64,000 bases of DNA from Oenococcus oeni DSM 20252 = AWRIB129 (GTDB lineage: Bacteria > Bacillota > Bacilli > Lactobacillales > Lactobacillaceae): NCBI RefSeq assembly GCF_000372485.1, contig NZ_AQVA01000002.1, positions 23,655 through 87,654 on the forward strand, in the 5' to 3' direction. A model generated the notes under the pieces. It searched no databases. It had not been told where the DNA came from and saw nothing but the letters and a program-made list of their open reading frames with translations. Both the position numbers and the translations under genes were made by a program. Positions 24,573 to 35,462 of this stretch are shown here, piece after piece. Every line of letters begins with the position of its first letter. The first letter of the stretch is position 1.

Positions 24573-26710
24573 TGGAAAAGAAAAAGCGTAAAACTTCAAA
24601 AACAAGTCCAATTAATCGGAGCAAAAGAGCCGGAATGATGATTTTCTTTACCATTTCGGTTATTTTGTTGGCTCTAGCGATTCATTTTATTTATGTTTCA
24701 GCTACCAGAACTGTTAAGGGTCGTAAATTATCGGAAAGCGAATTAAAACATTTTGTGTCCAATCAGACGGTTCAGGCGAAAAGAGGGGGAATCTTCGATT
24801 CGACCGGTCAGGTGCTGGCTGAAAATACAACTACATATAATCTTTATGCCATCGTTGATAAAAGCTATAAATCCAATGGCAAAGCTTTGTACGTCGTTAA
24901 CAAGAAAAAGACTGCGAAGTTTTTAGCAAAAGTAATTGACATGAAAGAAAGTGATATTTTAAAGCGTTTGAATGCCAAAAAAGGTACTTTTCAAGTCGAG
25001 TTCGGTTCTGCCGGCCAAAATCTAAGTATTTCTCAACACGATAAAATTGTGGCTGCAAAACTTCCCGGCTTAAAATTCACGACAAACGCTTCCCGTCTTT
25101 ACCCAAATGGAGTTTTTGCTTCGCAAATCGTTGGTTTGACAAGTACTAAAAGCAATTCTAAAATGACCGGAATTATGGGGATTGAGGAATCCATGAATAA
25201 ATATCTGGCTGGAAAAAGCGGTGTTAAAACCGTTCAGGAAACCGCTACTGGTGTTCCTTTGACTTCTTCGACGAATAAAAAGGTCAAAGATGGCGATGAT
25301 GTTTATTTAACTCTGAATTACAATCTCCAGTACCAATTGGAAAGTTTAATGAGTCATGTCTATAAGGTGACCAAGCCAAAAGCAATGACGGCTATGTTGG
25401 TAAATGCCAAAACCGGAGCAATTTTGGCAGCAACACAAAGGCCGACATTCAACGCTTCTACAAAAAAAGGTCTTAGCAATATGTGGGATAATTTGCTCGT
25501 CCAGGATCCAATCGAACCGGGATCGACAATGAAGGTCTTCACTTTGTCGGCTGCAATCGATACTGGCCATTGGAATCCGACTGCGACTTTCAAATCAGGC
25601 GAGCTGAGTATTGGCAGCCAAAAAGTTTACGATGCTGAAGATAACATGGGAGTCCTCACCTATCGGGAAGGATTCGCAAGGTCATCCAATGTTGCGTTTG
25701 CAAAAACGGAAATCAGCATGGGCCCAACGATTTGGCGAAAGTATATCAACAAATTCCGTTTTCTTAAAGCGACTAAAACAATGCTTCCAAACGAATCGGC
25801 CGGATCAATTGTTTTCAATGAACCGATTGAACAGGCGGATACAGCATTTGGACAAGGTATCGATGTAACGCCAATGCAGATCGTTCAAGCCCTGACGGCC
25901 GTGGCCAATAATGGACGAGAAATTAGACCCTATCTTGTATCAAAAGTTGTTAACCCTGATACAAATAAAGTCGTGTATAAAAATAAAAAAAAGTTTCTTT
26001 CCCGTACGATGAAAAAATCGACTGCCGAACAGGTCAGAAAAGATATGATCGATGTTGTTAATTTATCCGACGGAACCGCAAAGACGTATTCGCTTGCAAA
26101 AGAAGGTTACCAGATCGCTGCTAAAACCGGAACCGCTCAGATTGCAATCAATGGTAAGTACACTGACAATTATGACGAGTCAACTCATTCGGTTGAGGTT
26201 TTGGTGCCGGCAAAACATCCTAAGTTCATCTTTTACATGTACTTAAGAGAACCGGAGAAGTTCATCGGCGGTCTGGCTGATACTACGATCAACACGGTTT
26301 TTCATCCACTAATTTTGTCTGCTCTGAATGCTGCAAAGGCAAATAGTAATGTTAAAGTTAAAAATGCTACAGTTCCCGATTTACAAGGAAAAATTGCTTC
26401 TGGAGTAGAATCTACTCTAAAGAATGCCGGTTTAAATCCGATTATCATCGGAGACAGCTCAAAAAAAATCACTTCACAATCGATTAGTGCCGATACAAAG
26501 ATTGTTAGTGGCCAAAAGATTTTTGTCAAAACATCCGGCGATGTTATCATGCCGAACATGAATGGATGGTCGATCTCAGATGTTTCGACCTTTGCCAGTT
26601 TAACTGGAATCAAGCTTTCTTATTCTGGAGCCGGTAAGGTTGTTTCGCAGAGTATTAGCGCTAAGAGTACTATAAAAAAGGGAGAAAATTTGGGGGTAAA
26701 ATTACAATGA
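24572..26710 (+). CDS. Division-specific penicillin-binding protein (PBP2X-like transpeptidase) with two PASTA domains
   Basis: 712 aa. One N-terminal membrane anchor (residues about 22-45), dimerisation domain, transpeptidase domain with SxxK motif STMK near residue 318, SxN motif SSN near 372 and KTG near 518, then two PASTA repeats (about 595-712; [20 protein letters not shown]). It cross-links septal peptidoglycan. The start is a GTG overlapping the ftsL stop (TAGTG) without an evident ribosome site, so translation probably depends on coupling. It contains no cysteine, as is usual for this group. Confidence 0.94.
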   Translation: MEKKKRKTSKTSPINRSKRAGMMIFFTISVILLALAIHFIYVSATRTVKGRKLSESELKHFVSNQTVQAKRGGIFDSTGQVLAENTTTYNLYAIVDKSYKSNGKALYVVNKKKTAKFLAKVIDMKESDILKRLNAKKGTFQVEFGSAGQNLSISQHDKIVAAKLPGLKFTTNASRLYPNGVFASQIVGLTSTKSNSKMTGIMGIEESMNKYLAGKSGVKTVQETATGVPLTSSTNKKVKDGDDVYLTLNYNLQYQLESLMSHVYKVTKPKAMTAMLVNAKTGAILAATQRPTFNASTKKGLSNMWDNLLVQDPIEPGSTMKVFTLSAAIDTGHWNPTATFKSGELSIGSQKVYDAEDNMGVLTYREGFARSSNVAFAKTEISMGPTIWRKYINKFRFLKATKTMLPNESAGSIVFNEPIEQADTAFGQGIDVTPMQIVQALTAVANNGREIRPYLVSKVVNPDTNKVVYKNKKKFLSRTMKKSTAEQVRKDMIDVVNLSDGTAKTYSLAKEGYQIAAKTGTAQIAINGKYTDNYDESTHSVEVLVPAKHPKFIFYMYLREPEKFIGGLADTTINTVFHPLILSALNAAKANSNVKVKNATVPDLQGKIASGVESTLKNAGLNPIIIGDSSKKITSQSISADTKIVSGQKIFVKTSGDVIMPNMNGWSISDVSTFASLTGIKLSYSGAGKVVSQSISAKSTIKKGENLGVKLQ

Positions 26711-27684
26711 TTTTTCAAATATTTTCCGCCTTGCTGATTGGTTTTCTAATAGCTTTCGCGGCCATTCCTTTTCTGATTGGATATTTAACCAGTCGCGGGG
26801 AAGTTGGAGTTGAGAGAAGCGGCAAACATGGTTTTGGAGTTGATACTTCCGGGAAAAACGGCACTCCTTCAATGGGAGGAGTCACTTTCATTTTGAGTTC
26901 TCTTTTTGCGACTTTGATCGTGATGTTTCTTTTTCGTCTGGATTCGCTGAATATAATCTTTTTTATTGTCAGTTTTCTGTCCTTTGGATTAATCGGTTTA
27001 ATCGATGATGCCTTGAAAGTCTTTTATCATCGTGACGAGGGCTTTCGATTTATTCCAAAATTAATTGCCCAAATTATTTCGGCCGCTTTGATCACAATTA
27101 TATTGGTGGCAGTTCATATTCCCGACAAATTGACTTTTCCTTTTTTTAGAGCGTTGCCTCTCTATTTTTTGGTACAGTTCATTTTTTATTTGGTTTGGTT
27201 TGTCGGTTGGAGCAATGCGGCTAATTTTGTTGATGGAATTGATGGTCTTTTGGCCGGAATCGCTTTACTGATTTTTGCCGGTTATGGAATTATTGGGATT
27301 AAAGAAAATCAGAATCTAATGGTTATTTTCGATTTTTCTGTTGTTGGCTCTTTGCTGGCTTATTTTATTTTCAATCGACCAAAAGCAAAGATTTTCATGG
27401 GTGATTGTGGAAGTATGGCACTTGGAGCCGGAATGGCTATCAATGCGATTTTTTTGCAACATCCCTGGAGTCTTTTATGGTTTGGACTGATATTGGCGCT
27501 TGATACCATTTCGGTTATGATTCAAGTTCTTGTTTATCATTTCTTTCACGTTCGGGTTTTTCCGGTTGCCCCTTTACAACATAGTTTTCAAAGGGCCGGT
27601 TGGAGCGAATGGAAAATCGATAGCTTGTTTTGGACTATTCAGCTTATAATTACCGTGATTGGAGTATTTGTATGGATCAAATGA
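26707..27684 (+). CDS. mraY: Phospho-N-acetylmuramoyl-pentapeptide-transferase
   Basis: 325 aa, about ten membrane segments. Catalytic signatures: [18 protein letters not shown] (DD motif) near residue 100, [15 protein letters not shown] near 175, [19 protein letters not shown] near 225 and the [13 protein letters not shown] histidine-containing C-terminal loop. It transfers phospho-MurNAc-pentapeptide to undecaprenyl phosphate, making lipid I. The usual MGDTGS appears as MGDCGS. Overlaps the upstream gene by ATGA. Confidence 0.96.
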   Translation: MIFQIFSALLIGFLIAFAAIPFLIGYLTSRGEVGVERSGKHGFGVDTSGKNGTPSMGGVTFILSSLFATLIVMFLFRLDSLNIIFFIVSFLSFGLIGLIDDALKVFYHRDEGFRFIPKLIAQIISAALITIILVAVHIPDKLTFPFFRALPLYFLVQFIFYLVWFVGWSNAANFVDGIDGLLAGIALLIFAGYGIIGIKENQNLMVIFDFSVVGSLLAYFIFNRPKAKIFMGDCGSMALGAGMAINAIFLQHPWSLLWFGLILALDTISVMIQVLVYHFFHVRVFPVAPLQHSFQRAGWSEWKIDSLFWTIQLIITVIGVFVWIK

Positions 27685-28988
27685 ATTATCAGAATAAAAA
27701 AGTATTGGTTTACGGCTGGGCCCGTTCCGGAAAGGCTGTTTATCAGCTTTTAAAAAAAATTGGAGCGAACGTGTATGTAACAGCCGACGAAGAACCAACC
27801 GATCTTTTTGATGATGTTAATTTTGTTGATGATATAGATGAAAGTTTTGATTTATTGGTTAAAAATCCAGGCATTCGCTACGAAAAAGAAATCATTAAAA
27901 AAGCTCTGAATTTAAATATACCTGTAATTACGGAAGTTCAGGTCGCACTTGATCAGTTCAAAGGAGAAGTCCTTGCTGTTACCGGTTCGAATGGTAAAAC
28001 GACTACTACTACTTTAATTGGGAAAATGCTTAAAGCCGATAATGTCGACGTAAAAGTCGGTGGAAATATTGGAATTCCAGTAAGCGAATTAATGTTATCC
28101 GACAGTCAGCCAAGAGTTTTGATGCTTGAATTATCTAGTTTTCAATTGTTGGGAGCTCAGAATATTAAGCCGAAAATAGCCGTTATAACGAATCTTTTTT
28201 CTTCGCATATTGATTTTCATCATACTAGGGAAAACTATCTTCGGGCCAAGTTTTCGATCACTCAGCACCAAACAAAGGATGATTATCTGGTTTTAAACGA
28301 TTCTTCGATCGACTCCAAGGATTTTGCAAAACGTTCTCAGGCAGATGATTATTACTTTTCTCCGACAAACACTTCTGTCAATACATATGTTAATGATGGA
28401 ACAATTTATTTCGATGATGAAAAAATAATCGACCTTTCGAAGGTTGTTCTGGTTGGTGAACATAATTTGGAAAATATTCTAGCGGCTGTTACGGCAGCGA
28501 AGATATTTGGAGTTTCAAACCGGGCGATTGAGAAAGTTCTCACTTCATTTAAAGGTCTTGAACATCGCTTGGAAGCGGTCGGAGTAATTAAAGAACGAAC
28601 TGTTTACAACGATTCTAAGGCGACCGATATCGAGGCTACGCAAAAAGCTTTGGCAAGCTTCAAAGAACCGATCACTTTAATTGCCGGCGGACTTGATCGC
28701 GGCGATGATTTGAATCGTTTGGTGCCTAATTTCAAAAATGTTGTCAGTTTGATCACTTATGGCCAAACCAAAAATAAATTACAAAGCGCTGGCGAAAAGG
28801 CTGGCATTAAGCAGACCGTTGTTGTCGATACTTTAAAGGAGGCTGTTGCCAAGGCAAAAGAGCTTAGCAGGCCTGGCCAAGTATTGCTTTTCAGCCCAGC
28901 TGCTGCCAGTTGGGATCAGTTTCCTAATTTCGAGATTCGGGGAGAGGAGTTTAAAAAAATGATCAAAAATCGGGAGGGCTGGTCATGA
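27672..28988 (+). CDS. murD: UDP-N-acetylmuramoylalanine--D-glutamate ligase
   Basis: 438 aa from ATG 27672, which has GGAG 7 nt upstream inside the end of mraY; an ATG at 27681 is the alternative, and a longer frame is not needed. Domains: N-terminal UMP-binding fold ([19 protein letters not shown]), central ATP-binding domain ([20 protein letters not shown] near residue 105) and C-terminal ligase domain with RLEAVG and NDSKATD. Adds D-Glu to UDP-MurNAc-Ala in the cytoplasm. Confidence 0.96.
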   Translation: MDQMNYQNKKVLVYGWARSGKAVYQLLKKIGANVYVTADEEPTDLFDDVNFVDDIDESFDLLVKNPGIRYEKEIIKKALNLNIPVITEVQVALDQFKGEVLAVTGSNGKTTTTTLIGKMLKADNVDVKVGGNIGIPVSELMLSDSQPRVLMLELSSFQLLGAQNIKPKIAVITNLFSSHIDFHHTRENYLRAKFSITQHQTKDDYLVLNDSSIDSKDFAKRSQADDYYFSPTNTSVNTYVNDGTIYFDDEKIIDLSKVVLVGEHNLENILAAVTAAKIFGVSNRAIEKVLTSFKGLEHRLEAVGVIKERTVYNDSKATDIEATQKALASFKEPITLIAGGLDRGDDLNRLVPNFKNVVSLITYGQTKNKLQSAGEKAGIKQTVVVDTLKEAVAKAKELSRPGQVLLFSPAAASWDQFPNFEIRGEEFKKMIKNREGWS

Positions 28989-30106
28989 GAATAATAGTTT
29001 CCGGTGGAGGAACTGGTGGCCATATTTATCCAGCGTTGGCTTTGGTTGAATCGCTTTTAAAACACGAGCCTGATTCAAAAGTTCTTTATATTGGCTCTTT
29101 TCGTGGATTAGAGGGGTCAATTGTTCCAAAGACTGGATTGGATTTCAAACAGCTGCATGTCCAGGGATTTTCCCGTTCGCTTTCTTTAACCAATTTTAAG
29201 ACGGTTGATTTGTTTATTAAGGCTGTCAAAAAATCCAAACATATTATTCACGATTTTAAACCGGATATCGTGCTTGGGACCGGCGGTTATGTTAGCGGAG
29301 CTGTTTTGTATGCTGCTCAAAGACTCCGGATTCCAACTGTGATCAATGAACAGAATTCGATTGCGGGAGTTACCAACAAGTTTCTTAGTCGGGGTGCTGA
29401 TCGGATTGCAATCAGTTTTCCGCATGCTGCCAATCAGTTTCCAAAAGACAAGGTTGTTTTAACCGGAAACCCTCGCGGCCAGCAGGTTTTTGAGAAAAAA
29501 GGCGATTTTAGTCTAACGGAATTTGATTTGGATCCAAAACTTCCGACGGTTTTGATTTTTGGCGGATCTGGCGGAGCCTTGAAACTAAATTCCGCAGTTG
29601 TTAATTTTGCCAATCGTTTTTCCGAACAGAAGAAATTTCAGGCTATCTTTGTGACCGGGAGAAAATATTTTGATTCCGTCAGCAACCAATTGGCCGATTT
29701 GAAAATTAACAGCTCTAATTTTGTTGTTTTGCCTTATTTGGATAATATGGACGATGTGTTGCCGAAAATCGATCTTTTGATTAGCAGATCGGGAGCAACG
29801 ACTTTAGCCGAAATCACTGCATTAGGGATTCCTTCGATCTTGATTCCTTCGCCAAACGTTACAGCTAATCATCAAGAAAAAAATGCTCGCCAATTAGAAG
29901 AACGCGGTGCGGCGGAAGTTATTTTGGAAAGCGACCTCTCTTCGGCGATGCTTTATCATGATTTGAGTGAACTTTTGAGCCATAAAAGTAAATTAGAGTC
30001 GATGGCGCAAGCTGCAAAAAAACTTGGCCATCCGGATGCTGCCGATAAATTATATAAATTATTAGTGCAAGTTATTAATGAGCGTAAGCAAGAAACAACG
30101 AAATAA
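28985..30106 (+). CDS. murG: Lipid II synthase (UDP-GlcNAc transferase)
   Basis: 373 aa GT-B glycosyltransferase. GGGTGGHIYPALAL at the N-terminus, GTGGYVSGAVLYAAQ near residue 100, IFGGSGGALKLNSAV near 195 and LISRSGATTLAEI near 265. It adds GlcNAc to lipid I on the inner membrane face. Overlaps murD by ATGA and the next gene by 29 nt. Confidence 0.96.
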   Translation: MRIIVSGGGTGGHIYPALALVESLLKHEPDSKVLYIGSFRGLEGSIVPKTGLDFKQLHVQGFSRSLSLTNFKTVDLFIKAVKKSKHIIHDFKPDIVLGTGGYVSGAVLYAAQRLRIPTVINEQNSIAGVTNKFLSRGADRIAISFPHAANQFPKDKVVLTGNPRGQQVFEKKGDFSLTEFDLDPKLPTVLIFGGSGGALKLNSAVVNFANRFSEQKKFQAIFVTGRKYFDSVSNQLADLKINSSNFVVLPYLDNMDDVLPKIDLLISRSGATTLAEITALGIPSILIPSPNVTANHQEKNARQLEERGAAEVILESDLSSAMLYHDLSELLSHKSKLESMAQAAKKLGHPDAADKLYKLLVQVINERKQETTK

Positions 30107-30947
30107 AAATAATTCCAAGTGGCCGATAGTGCGTTTCTCTTCCGATGGGAAAAAGACCGTTTCCACTTCGAATAATCCAGTTTTTAATAGAATTGGATTG
30201 TTTTTTACTGCAGCGATTTTATTTGCTCTTTTTTTACAAATGCTGTTTTTTTTACGTCCCTGGCAGGATATTAAAGAAACGAAAGTTTATACTTTCCAGA
30301 TGGATTACCGGCAGGTCTTAAAGAAAGTCGATTTAAAAGTTGGTGATCCCTATTGGCGGTGGGCTGGCCAGGGGCAAACAATCAATCGAAGAATTAAAAA
30401 TGATTCAATGATTCGATCGCTTAGTCTGCGACTTTCCAAAAATGGCACAGCCATTATTCGTGTTAACGAAAATTTGACGGCCGGATTTGTTCAGATCAAG
30501 CAAAAATGGTACCGAATGGATCAAAATGCCCATTTAAGCAGTAAGAGTATCCAGCCTGACGGGAAAACACCGGTTTATACAGACTTTAAAAATGGTTCGA
30601 AAATTTTAAAAAAGACGATCACAGCCTATTTATCAATGGATAAAGTCATGAGATTGGCAGTTGCACAAATTATATATTCACCGGTTAAAAGTTCTCCCAA
30701 CCGTCTTGCTTTGGTTATGAATGATGGAAATTTGGTATACGCTAATCCTTCATCCCTGGCCAAACGAATGGATTTATATCCAAAGATGGTTGCTACAATG
30801 GAGGAAAAAGGAATTAAAAATGGAGTAATCGATCTTCAGTACGGTGGTTATGCGCGTAAATTCGAGAACTCTGATGATAATTTGCTCAGTTCTTTGAGTT
30901 CCGATAAAAGTAAATCAAGTTCAAAAAGCAGCAATAGTTCAAAATAG
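30078..30947 (+). CDS. divIB: Cell division protein DivIB/FtsQ
   Basis: 289 aa. Basic cytoplasmic N-terminus (about 40 residues), one membrane segment (IGLFFTAAILFALFLQMLFFL), then an extracellular POTRA plus beta domain (VDLKVGDPYWRWAGQGQTINRRIKN) and a Ser/Lys-rich tail. It recruits and stabilises the FtsL/DivIC divisome complex. The start overlaps murG by 29 nt because no later in-frame Met precedes the membrane segment. Assignment rests on topology, POTRA features and position. Confidence 0.9.
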   Translation: MSVSKKQRNKNNSKWPIVRFSSDGKKTVSTSNNPVFNRIGLFFTAAILFALFLQMLFFLRPWQDIKETKVYTFQMDYRQVLKKVDLKVGDPYWRWAGQGQTINRRIKNDSMIRSLSLRLSKNGTAIIRVNENLTAGFVQIKQKWYRMDQNAHLSSKSIQPDGKTPVYTDFKNGSKILKKTITAYLSMDKVMRLAVAQIIYSPVKSSPNRLALVMNDGNLVYANPSSLAKRMDLYPKMVATMEEKGIKNGVIDLQYGGYARKFENSDDNLLSSLSSDKSKSSSKSSNSSK

Positions 30948-31062
30948 ATTAAAAAAGACCTTTTTTTCTCTTTAAAAGTGGCGAACAAATGTTTGAAAAT
31001 TAAGATGATTTTAAACAGCTTTAATCTGTAGCCAATCACTGTTAAATTTGTATTTGTTGGAT

Positions 31063-32394
31063 ATGAATAATGATGTGATAGTCGGCTTAGATGTCGGCTC
31101 AGATAAAATTAAATGTGTAGTCATTAAAAAGACTCCTAATCAGCGATACGGAATTGTTGCTGTTGGCGAAACACCGAGCAGGGGTGTCAAGCATGGAATG
31201 GTCGTTGATATTGCTGCTGCCAGTCAGGCGATTTCCCAGGCGATTTCCCAGGCTCAAAGCAAAGCCAATATAGTAATCAACGACGTTACCATTTCGATAC
31301 CGGCAATTCAAATTTCGATGCTCCATTTACATGGTTCGGTGAATGTTGCCCGTAATGACAAGCGAATCACGGAAGATGACGTTATCAATGCTTTTAGACA
31401 GGCGATTTCGACCGCAAAACTTCCACCTAATCAAGAAGTTGTTGATATTGTGCCGGAAGAATTTGTAATTGATGGTTTTGGACAGGTTCCTAATCCATTG
31501 GATATGGTTGGTGTTATTCTAGAAGTCAATGCCCAAGCTTTTGTTGGTCCTAAAACTATTATTGAAAACCTGAAAACAGCTGTTAAACAAGCTCAATTGA
31601 ATGTTTCGGAATTAATTCTTTCACCGATTTCCGAAAGCGGCTTGATTCTTTCCGAAAGCGAGCAAAACGAGGGCAGCATTATTGTCGACCTTGGAGCATC
31701 ACAGACAACTGCTTCAATTGTTCAAGGACATCAGCTTCAATTTATTGCCAATATTCAACAAGGAGGTGCCTATATTACTTCCGATATCCGAGTTGTTTTG
31801 GATCAGCAAAATCAGATTAGCATCAACTTTGATCAGGCTGAACAAATTAAAAGAGATTTTGGTTATGCAGATCCTCTGAAACTTAATAGTACTCGCGTGA
31901 TTGAATTAAATCGGGCTGGAACCGGGCAGGTTCAAAATGTCCCAGTAACGTATTTATCACAGATTATTGGCGCCCGTTTGGAGGAAATCTCTTCAGAATT
32001 ATATGCACATTTAAATCAATTACAGTCAATGGCCGTTCCAAGAAAAATGATCCTGACCGGAGGCGGGGCGGCTTTGGCCGGGATTGATGATTTGTTCAAT
32101 AAACGTTTTAATAAAGATGTTCTGGTCTTTGTTCCGCAAGAAATCGGATTAAGACATCCTTCGTTTGTTAACGCTCTGTCGGTAGCTAATTATGTTGCCA
32201 ATCAATCAATGACAGACTGGCTAGCAAAGCGTACACTTAATCTAGCCCTGGTTTCTCCAAGCGCGAATTTTGTTGACACGAATTCTGGAGTAAAAAACCA
32301 GAAAGCAAGAAATCCCAATCGCGGCAAAAAAGCCGATAAAAAGCCAAGTTTTCTTGATAAAATAAAAGAATATTACTCGCAGATGTTCGAATAG
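31063..32394 (+). CDS. ftsA: Cell division protein FtsA
   Basis: 443 aa from ATG 31063; a TTG five codons earlier is less likely. Actin-fold signatures: IVGLDVGSDKIKCVV (phosphate 1), the SHS2-type 1C domain (VTISIPAIQISMLHLHG), SIIVDLGASQTTASIVQ (phosphate 2) and KMILTGGGAALAGIDDL (adenosine motif). The C-terminal tail SFLDKIKEYYSQMFE is an amphipathic membrane-binding helix. It tethers FtsZ filaments to the membrane. It follows divIB after 115 bp in which I see no convincing promoter. Confidence 0.95.
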   Translation: MNNDVIVGLDVGSDKIKCVVIKKTPNQRYGIVAVGETPSRGVKHGMVVDIAAASQAISQAISQAQSKANIVINDVTISIPAIQISMLHLHGSVNVARNDKRITEDDVINAFRQAISTAKLPPNQEVVDIVPEEFVIDGFGQVPNPLDMVGVILEVNAQAFVGPKTIIENLKTAVKQAQLNVSELILSPISESGLILSESEQNEGSIIVDLGASQTTASIVQGHQLQFIANIQQGGAYITSDIRVVLDQQNQISINFDQAEQIKRDFGYADPLKLNSTRVIELNRAGTGQVQNVPVTYLSQIIGARLEEISSELYAHLNQLQSMAVPRKMILTGGGAALAGIDDLFNKRFNKDVLVFVPQEIGLRHPSFVNALSVANYVANQSMTDWLAKRTLNLALVSPSANFVDTNSGVKNQKARNPNRGKKADKKPSFLDKIKEYYSQMFE

Positions 32395-32408
32395 AATAAG
32401 AGGTAAAA

Positions 32409-33830
32409 ATGGTAGCTAGAAAAAAAGCAACAGAAAATAATAATAACGATCTTGTGATGCCTGCAGCTCAGTCGGGTTATGGCGCCAATATTAAGGTTAT
32501 CGGTGTCGGCGGCGGCGGATCAAATGCGATTGACCGCATGATTGAGGAGGGCATTGAAGGTGTGCAATTTATTGTCGCCAATACCGATATGCAGGCTTTG
32601 AGTGCTTCGAAAGCTCCGAACAAATTACAATTGGGACCTAAATTGACTCGCGGCCTTGGTGCCGGATCGACACCTGAAGTTGGTGAGAAAGCTGGTGAGG
32701 AATCTCAGCAATCAATTCAGGAAGTATTGCAGGGAGCTGATTTGGTTTTTGTTACTGCCGGAATGGGTGGCGGAACCGGAAATGGTGCTGCACCGGTTAT
32801 TGCTCGGATTGCTAGAGAAGTTGGGGCTTTAACGGTTGGCGTTGTTACTCGTCCGTTTAATTTTGAAGGACCAAAAAGAGCTCGTTTTGCTGCCGAAGGA
32901 ATTGCCAAGTTAAAGGAAAACGTCGATACTCTGGTTGTTGTTTCAAATAATCGCCTGCTTGAGATTATGGATCGAAAAGCTTCTTTGGCTGATTCCTTTA
33001 GAGCTGCCGATAATACTCTCCTACAGGGTGTTCGGGGAATTTCTGATTTGATCACAAAGCCCGGCATCATTAATTTGGACTTTGCGGATGTTAAAACAAT
33101 TATGACTAATGGCGGGATGGCTTTGATGGGAATCGGTTCTGCTACAGGAGAAAACCGAGCAGCCGAGGCAACCAAAGCTGCTATTGCATCTCCATTGCTG
33201 GAAGTCGACTTAAAGGGTGCTTCCGATGTGATCTTGAGTGTAACCGGTTCAGCAGATATGTCCCTGTATGAAGCGCAGACGGCTGCTGATGTTGTTACTC
33301 AAGCTGCTGGGCAGGATGTCAACATTGTCTTTGGAACTTCTGTCGACGATAAGCTTGAAGATGAAGTGCGTGTAACGGTTGTTGCAACTCATATCAATCA
33401 GGCTCCGGGCCAAAGCCAGGATGGACCCGACTCAACTGATGTTTTTACGGTTGATACCCTAGCAGAACAGTCTTCTTCGAGTTCTGATCAAACTAACAAA
33501 AAAGGTTCTGTTTTTGACGATATTCCAAATGTAACGGTTGATCCTGTTACTGGAAATAACAAAGTTGTACCTAATTCATCTGCAGCACCAAAATCATCGC
33601 TTGCTCAACCCGAACAAAAGCAGAGTTCCGGAAAGCTTTTTGAAGATTGGCAATTAAACACGGTTCATCGGGGACGTAATCAATCTTCCCAATCGAATAA
33701 TTCACCTTTTAATAATGATCAACAGTTCAGCAATAATCAGTCACAGCAAAGTTCTTCATTTAATCAATCAAGTGATCCGTCTAGTGATGATGATTCATCT
33801 TCAAGACCTTCATTTTTTAAGCGTCACTAA
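32409..33830 (+). CDS. ftsZ: Cell division protein FtsZ
   Basis: 473 aa, longer than the typical 380-420. GTP-binding: [30 protein letters not shown] tubulin signature near residue 118, and T7 loop [11 protein letters not shown]. The GTPase body ends near residue 330; the rest is a Ser/Gln/Asn/Asp-rich disordered linker of about 135 residues ending in RPSFFKRH, the FtsA/SepF-binding peptide in variant form. AAGAGG precedes the ATG. It forms the cytokinetic ring. Confidence 0.97.
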   Translation: MVARKKATENNNNDLVMPAAQSGYGANIKVIGVGGGGSNAIDRMIEEGIEGVQFIVANTDMQALSASKAPNKLQLGPKLTRGLGAGSTPEVGEKAGEESQQSIQEVLQGADLVFVTAGMGGGTGNGAAPVIARIAREVGALTVGVVTRPFNFEGPKRARFAAEGIAKLKENVDTLVVVSNNRLLEIMDRKASLADSFRAADNTLLQGVRGISDLITKPGIINLDFADVKTIMTNGGMALMGIGSATGENRAAEATKAAIASPLLEVDLKGASDVILSVTGSADMSLYEAQTAADVVTQAAGQDVNIVFGTSVDDKLEDEVRVTVVATHINQAPGQSQDGPDSTDVFTVDTLAEQSSSSSDQTNKKGSVFDDIPNVTVDPVTGNNKVVPNSSAAPKSSLAQPEQKQSSGKLFEDWQLNTVHRGRNQSSQSNNSPFNNDQQFSNNQSQQSSSFNQSSDPSSDDDSSSRPSFFKRH

Positions 33831-33850
33831 ATAGTTTTTTAGGAGTAGAT

Positions 33851-34393
33851 ATGGCATTTTCGTTTAAAAGTTTTTTCGGCGGAGCAGACGACGAGGAAGA
33901 AGAATATGAGGATTCCGGTTATGAACAGCAGCCTAATCAAGGGCAGCAGCAGCCGGTAAATTCGCAGCAGCAGAATACTTCCAATCAAAGTTACAGCGGT
34001 TATAACAATCAAAATCAGAACCGAAACGGTTTTGCTTATGATAATGGTTACCGTCAGCAACCAAAGATGTCGGCAGTTAATTCTTCAACCCAATCTGCAA
34101 ATAACTCAGCAAAAATCGATAGCCATATCGCTCTATTTGTTCCGAAAGTTTTTTCTGATGCTAAAACAATTGTTAATCAGTTATTGTTGCATGAAGCGGT
34201 GATTGTTAATTTTTCGGCGATCGATGAAACACAATCTGCCAAAATAGTTGATTTTGTCGCTGGTGCTATTTATGCTGTCGAAGGGTCGATCGAAAAGATT
34301 TCCGATGAGATTTGGCTAATTGCACCAAACAATTATGCGGTTTCCGGATCTGGTTCGGCTGCGAATTCAATGGGGCAAAATGCTCGCTTCTAA
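33851..34393 (+). CDS. sepF: Cell division protein SepF
   Basis: 180 aa. A short amphipathic N-terminal membrane helix (MAFSFKSFFGG), an acidic stretch, then a Gln/Asn-rich linker of about 55 residues, and the globular SepF domain (about 85-180; HIALFVPKVFSDAKTIVNQLL and NFSAIDETQSAKIVDFVAGAIYAVEGSIEKIS). It anchors and aligns FtsZ. AGGAGT lies 6 nt before the ATG. The ylmE gene usually found between ftsZ and sepF is missing. Confidence 0.94.
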   Translation: MAFSFKSFFGGADDEEEEYEDSGYEQQPNQGQQQPVNSQQQNTSNQSYSGYNNQNQNRNGFAYDNGYRQQPKMSAVNSSTQSANNSAKIDSHIALFVPKVFSDAKTIVNQLLLHEAVIVNFSAIDETQSAKIVDFVAGAIYAVEGSIEKISDEIWLIAPNNYAVSGSGSAANSMGQNARF

Positions 34394-34664
34394 TTCTTTA
34401 TACTACATATACCTAATAATTCACTGGGTAATTAGTCTTTATTCGTGGATTATTTTTTTATGGGCAATTATGAGCTGGCTGCCGATTAACTTTAGTTCTA
34501 AATTTCTTTATTGGTTAAATTGGATTGTCGAACCTTTTATTAATATTTTCAGACGCTTTATTCCAACGTTTGCCGGGATTGATTTTTCACCAATTATTGC
34601 GATATTGGTCTTGCAATTTGCCAATCGTGGATTGGCGCTTATTTTTGTACAATTATTGCAATGA
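34380..34664 (+). CDS. YggT family membrane protein
   Basis: 94 aa from ATG 34380, which overlaps the sepF end by 14 nt and has GGGG 4 nt upstream; the longer frame runs through the sepF coding region. Two membrane segments surround the conserved SWLPINFSSKFLYWLNWIVEPFINIFRRFIP block, the YggT signature. The family has a proposed role in osmotic stress or division. It sits in the usual sepF-yggT-ylmH order. Confidence 0.85.
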   Translation: MLASNSLYYIYLIIHWVISLYSWIIFLWAIMSWLPINFSSKFLYWLNWIVEPFINIFRRFIPTFAGIDFSPIIAILVLQFANRGLALIFVQLLQ

Positions 34665-35431
34665 CAAATTTTGATGTTAACTTAAACCACTATTCCGATG
34701 CCGAAAAAATTTTTGCAAAGCAGGTACTCGATTGGTTTTTTCAGGCAGATGAAAAAAGCTTTTTAACTGTTTTTTTGAACCCACAAGAGCAGAAAATTTT
34801 ACTTGAGTTGGCGAAGCAGATTGGATTTTCTGTTCGTTTCGGCGGTGGTTACCAAAGGGCTGAAAATAAACGCGCCCTAATCGGCGATCATAAAGAAAAT
34901 GATTTTCAAATATCTCTTCTCCAATTGAATTATGCTTCTCATTACGTTCACCTTCATCATTCAACTGTTTTAGGAAGTTTGCTGCATCACGGAATTTCCT
35001 ATGATCGTATTGGCGATGTGATTCATGAAAACGATAATTGGCAGCTTTTAATTGATTCTAGTTTGGCCGATTTTGTGGTTGAAAATGTCAAACGGGCGGC
35101 TTCCAAGAAAATTACTTTTGAGAAAATTCCCTTTGAAAAAATTTTAAACCCTCAATCGGATGAAAAGGAAAAGGAAATAGTTATTTCCTCACAGAGAATC
35201 GACCTTTTGATTAGCCAGATATACAATTTTTCCCGTGCCCATGCGAAAGATTTAATCGAAACCGGCCAGGTTATGGTTAATTGGTTCGAGAAGGATAATA
35301 CGAGTTATTTGGCCAAATTGGGAGATGTGGTTTCGACGCATGGCTATGGTCGAATTCGTTTGATTACCACTCGGGGGACGACTAATCGAAATAAAATACG
35401 TTTAAAGATTGGAATTGTCGGAAAAGGGTAG
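34661..35431 (+). CDS. ylmH: YlmH-like S4-domain RNA-binding protein
   Basis: 256 aa. N-terminal alpha/beta region (HYSDAEKIFAKQVLDWF, RVGG-like FGGGYQRAENKRALIG), then an S4 domain at about residues 180-240 (SQRIDLLISQIYNFSRAHAKDLIETGQVMVNW). YlmH binds ribosomes and RNA and helps rescue stalled translation. It overlaps the previous gene by ATGA. In most Firmicutes divIVA follows; here the ileS T-box follows instead. Confidence 0.9.
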   Translation: MTNFDVNLNHYSDAEKIFAKQVLDWFFQADEKSFLTVFLNPQEQKILLELAKQIGFSVRFGGGYQRAENKRALIGDHKENDFQISLLQLNYASHYVHLHHSTVLGSLLHHGISYDRIGDVIHENDNWQLLIDSSLADFVVENVKRAASKKITFEKIPFEKILNPQSDEKEKEIVISSQRIDLLISQIYNFSRAHAKDLIETGQVMVNWFEKDNTSYLAKLGDVVSTHGYGRIRLITTRGTTNRNKIRLKIGIVGKG

Positions 35432-35450
35432 AATTTTTCCGATAGTTTTG

Positions 35451-35456
35451 TATAAT
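35451..35456 (+). promoter_or_regulatory. -10 element of the ileS leader
   Basis: A perfect TATAAT, with a possible weak -35 TAGAAT at 35429-35434. The predicted start is near 35463, just before the T-box stem I. Confidence 0.6.
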
Positions 35457-35462
35457 GACTTT

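Noticed and set aside
30980-30996. GGCGAACAAAT upstream of ftsA resembling a PurBox
   Set aside because: Only the CGAAC core matches, and a purine link to ftsA is not plausible from context.
32717-33175. A 152 aa reverse-strand open frame inside ftsZ
   Set aside because: It is antisense to the well-conserved FtsZ GTPase domain, has no ribosome site, and reads as low-information composition caused by codon bias.
35418-35442. TCGGAAAA / TTTTCCGA hairpin at the end of ylmH as a terminator
   Set aside because: No T tract follows, and it overlaps the region just upstream of the ileS promoter; I cannot tell whether it acts.
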